Assembly (NCBI RefSeq): GCF_003387375.1
Contig: NZ_QUNG01000011.1
Coordinates: forward strand, 1 to 64,000
Length of the DNA stretch: 64,000 nt
Source of the DNA: Marinomonas pollencensis
Lineage (GTDB): Bacteria > Pseudomonadota > Gammaproteobacteria > Pseudomonadales > Marinomonadaceae
Reading direction: 5' to 3'
The notes below the pieces were generated by a model. That model did no database searches, was not told where the DNA came from, and was given only the letters and a program-made list of their open reading frames with translations. The translations under genes were made by a program, and so were the position numbers. Shown here piece by piece: positions 62,427-64,000 of the stretch. Within the stretch, counting starts at the first letter, position 1, and each line of letters starts with the position of its first letter.

Positions 62427-63245
62427 ATGTTTAAGCCTTCTAAAATCCGATTAGAATCTTTACCTCCTAGCCTTAGCGATGTAGACCTAAGCCAGCGATT
62501 AGCCTCGAAAAAACGCTATAAAAAAGCCTTAAAACAGTTACAAAAGCGCATGCTTACCGTGCAGCAGGCTTATTATCACCAGGGCTTGAGGGCCATTATT
62601 AGTGTAGAAGGCTGGGACGCCAGCGGTAAGGGTGGGGCGATACGGCGTTTGACGGAGCGCCTAGACCCACGTGGCTTTTCGGTATATTCAATTGCTGCCC
62701 CTACGGATTTTGAACAGGGCAAACACTACTTATATCGTTTTCAAACACGTTTGCCTGCTCAGGGTAACATCGCCATTTTTGATCGCTCTTATTATGGTCG
62801 CGTGCTGGTGGAGCGGCTTGAAGGGTTCGCCTCCGAGCGAGAATGGCAGCGCGCCTACCAAGAGATAAACGAATTTGAGCGTTTGTTGAGCGACGATGGA
62901 GTCAGAATCATCAAGATCTTCTTGCATATAGACAAGGAGGAGCAGCTTAAACGTTTTGTAGAAAGATTAAATAACCCGAAAAAGCGTTGGAAGCTCACCG
63001 ATGAAGACATTCGCAACCGTGATAAATGGTCGGAATATGAAGAAGCCATTGATGAAATGTTTGCTCGTACTTCTGAAGTGAACCGTCCCTGGAAACTCAT
63101 CGCAGGAAACCATAAATGGCATGCCCGGGTGAAGTTTTTAAAAACCGTTGTTGAAGGCCTCGAAAAAGGCGTGGATGTCAGCGTGCCAGCTATCGACAAA
63201 AATCTGGTTAAGCTGATGAGTGAAGAGCTAATGAAGAAGAACTAA
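62427..63245 (+). CDS. Polyphosphate kinase 2 family protein
   Basis: 272 residues. Walker A EGWDASGKGGAIRRLTERLDPRGF, then HYLYRFQTRLPAQGNIAIFDRSYYGRVLVERLEGF (Walker B and lid) and KRWKLTDEDIRNRDKWSEYEEAIDEM are PPK2 hallmarks. PPK2 enzymes use polyphosphate to phosphorylate AMP or ADP, or the reverse. The single-domain short form is most like the class that phosphorylates nucleoside diphosphates or AMP; which class cannot be settled here. The ATG has GAGGGGAAAG upstream; a GTG at 62424 is less likely. Confidence 0.92.
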   Translation: MFKPSKIRLESLPPSLSDVDLSQRLASKKRYKKALKQLQKRMLTVQQAYYHQGLRAIISVEGWDASGKGGAIRRLTERLDPRGFSVYSIAAPTDFEQGKHYLYRFQTRLPAQGNIAIFDRSYYGRVLVERLEGFASEREWQRAYQEINEFERLLSDDGVRIIKIFLHIDKEEQLKRFVERLNNPKKRWKLTDEDIRNRDKWSEYEEAIDEMFARTSEVNRPWKLIAGNHKWHARVKFLKTVVEGLEKGVDVSVPAIDKNLVKLMSEELMKKN

Positions 63246-63352
63246 TCCAGCGACTGTGTTTAGCTTTCCATCCAATGTGATGCGTGATTAATGTATGGAG
63301 AAAATGGGTTTCACACGGTATCATATCGGTGAAATTTGCTTGGGGTTGGGGA

Positions 63353-63703
63353 ATGAAACAAAGAAATATCATTGTTATTTTGTTCGCTCTATTTGCTTTT
63401 CTTAGTCAAGCGTCTGCTGCGGTGGAAGTCGCGAACCCAATCCAACATCTTGTTATGCAAGATGTTTGTTCTTCTTCTATGGCGAGCAGCGAGCTTTCAT
63501 CTCATCACGTGTCTCATGTTTCAATGGACTGCTGTAAAAACCCGCAAACTTGCTCAATGGCGTCGTGCCTAGCGCCCATCGCGTTGGTTGAACATCAGGT
63601 GCTGTTGCCCGAGCGTTTTCCTGCTCATCATAACACCGCTTTGGTTATTCATGAGCTACCGCAACATAATATATCCTTATACCGCCCTCCCATTGTTGTC
63701 TAA
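63353..63703 (+). CDS. Cys/His-rich secreted protein, probably copper-related
   Basis: 116 residues from the ATG at 63353 (the frame starts 69 bp earlier). A signal peptide MKQRNIIVILFALFAFLSQASA is followed by SSHHVSHVSMDCCKNPQTCSMASCL, a dense Cys, His and Met cluster typical of copper-binding CopL/DUF2946-like proteins, and more His near the end (FPAHHNTALVIHELPQHN). Located upstream of a probable copper operon, it may scavenge or sense periplasmic copper. Confidence 0.7.
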   Translation: MKQRNIIVILFALFAFLSQASAAVEVANPIQHLVMQDVCSSSMASSELSSHHVSHVSMDCCKNPQTCSMASCLAPIALVEHQVLLPERFPAHHNTALVIHELPQHNISLYRPPIVV

Positions 63704-63837
63704 ATTTGGCTCAGTCTTTTGTGTTATTAAAGCCTGACTAAATCCATAAAAATCCGTGTCTTTTCACACCACTTTGAAACGAAAGTGGCGTAGTGCTCTG
63801 TATTGAGCGTTTTACATAATTTTATTGGAGACAATGT

Positions 63838-63921
63838 ATGTCTTGTTCTCGATATGCGGGTGAGTTGCGTCTGCAAACTCTTGTGCCTTGGTGCCTTTAT
63901 TCAACGGAGGGCGTGCAATGA
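63838..63921 (+). CDS. 27-residue leader peptide overlapping the next start codon
   Basis: ATG at 63838 with GGAG seven bases upstream. It encodes MSCSRYAGELRLQTLVPWCL and seven further residues, ending in a TGA that overlaps the next gene's ATG (ATGA at 63918). The tight coupling suggests that translation of the peptide sets expression of the downstream gene. A hairpin CCACTTT/AAAGTGG lies just upstream (63769-63788). Confidence 0.55.
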   Translation: MSCSRYAGELRLQTLVPWCLYSTEGVQ

Positions 63922-64000
63922 CAGAGTTTAAAAAAACATCCGACCAACACGCTTGTGCGCCTCAATCCACCTTTACAAACAAGAGTGTTAGCCGTCGTCA
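63918..64000 (+). CDS. Start of a gene cut by the window end, possibly a Tat-exported copper oxidase
   Basis: 27 codons are visible: MTEFKKTSDQHACAPQSTFT, then NKSVSRR, leaving the window within what looks like a twin-arginine motif. GGAGG lies seven bases before the ATG. Tat signals with a long polar N-region are typical of multicopper oxidases (CopA), and the Cys/His-rich neighbour fits copper, but too little is seen to name it. Confidence 0.5.
   Translation, partial: MTEFKKTSDQHACAPQSTFTNKSVSRR

Noticed and set aside
62239-62427. 62-codon frame upstream of the PPK2 gene
   Set aside because: It begins at a TTG without a ribosome site inside the divergent promoter region and resembles no known protein.
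1-64000. tRNA, rRNA or CRISPR loci
   Set aside because: No tRNA cloverleaf ends, rRNA-conserved stretches or spaced direct repeats were noticed on reading; a covariance-model scan would settle it.

Overview
The window reads as chromosome of a marine gammaproteobacterium, most like Marinomonas or a close Oceanospirillales relative. This is inferred from protein character, moderate G+C and many importers for osmolytes, sugars, aromatics and sulfonates; no rRNA or tRNA gene is present to confirm it. The density of ABC importers and small catabolic operons fits a copiotroph living on algal or plant matter.

Layout. 1-157 is the end of an IS66-type insertion sequence. 636-2045 is a Na+/alanine symporter. 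2539-8356 (minus) is a sugar uptake and catabolism operon: TIM-barrel isomerase, Gfo/Idh/MocA dehydrogenase and a ribose-type ABC importer. 9045-18680 (minus) is a catabolic block with two aldehyde dehydrogenases, a complete Liv-type importer with a Tat-exported binding protein, a coniferyl-alcohol-dehydrogenase-like SDR and a GLYR-like reductase; an AraC regulator diverges at 18886. 20191 is a FadL-type porin, and the set suggests uptake and oxidation of lignin-like aromatic alcohols and aldehydes. 21921 is an EAL phosphodiesterase with a dead GGDEF domain. 24467-25057 is an unknown membrane-anchored protein behind two abutting, near-consensus LexA boxes.

25403-26581 is yhiN. Immediately after it lies an 8.4 kb accessory island (about 26575-34959) bounded by inverted clusters of a 20-22 bp repeat, the architecture of Tn7-like transposon ends. 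It holds tnsA with its catalytic triad, a tnsB cut down to its N-terminal third, two integron-cassette-like genes with attC sites, a LexA-controlled umuD followed by a relic of umuC, and a retron. The retron consists of a candidate msr-msd RNA, an undescribed 49-residue basic-hydrophobic protein, an XRE regulator and a reverse transcriptase with NAxxH, YVDD and VTG motifs. This island is the most novel part of the window.

35579-41582 is an operon of a DUF1989-GcvT fusion with a ProXVW importer, probably for uptake and demethylation of a methylated amine. 41955-44808 is an SsuABC-type importer with a DsrE-like protein. 44949-48649 carries a C-S lyase, a LysR regulator, an ABM monooxygenase-like protein and another Gfo/Idh/MocA protein. 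48949-50040 is a GT9 glycosyltransferase gene broken by one amber codon. 50397-54612 is a BtsS/BtsR-like LytS/LytTR pair next to its likely target, a CstA-family (pyruvate-type) transporter with ACCGCTTA direct repeats upstream. 54875-59967 is a Dpp/Nik-type ABC importer behind a Zur-like operator, led by a His-rich small protein. The right end holds a nitroreductase with a divergent LysR gene, a PPK2 polyphosphate kinase, and the start of a probable copper-handling operon with a Cys/His-rich secreted protein and a 27-codon leader peptide translationally coupled to a truncated gene.
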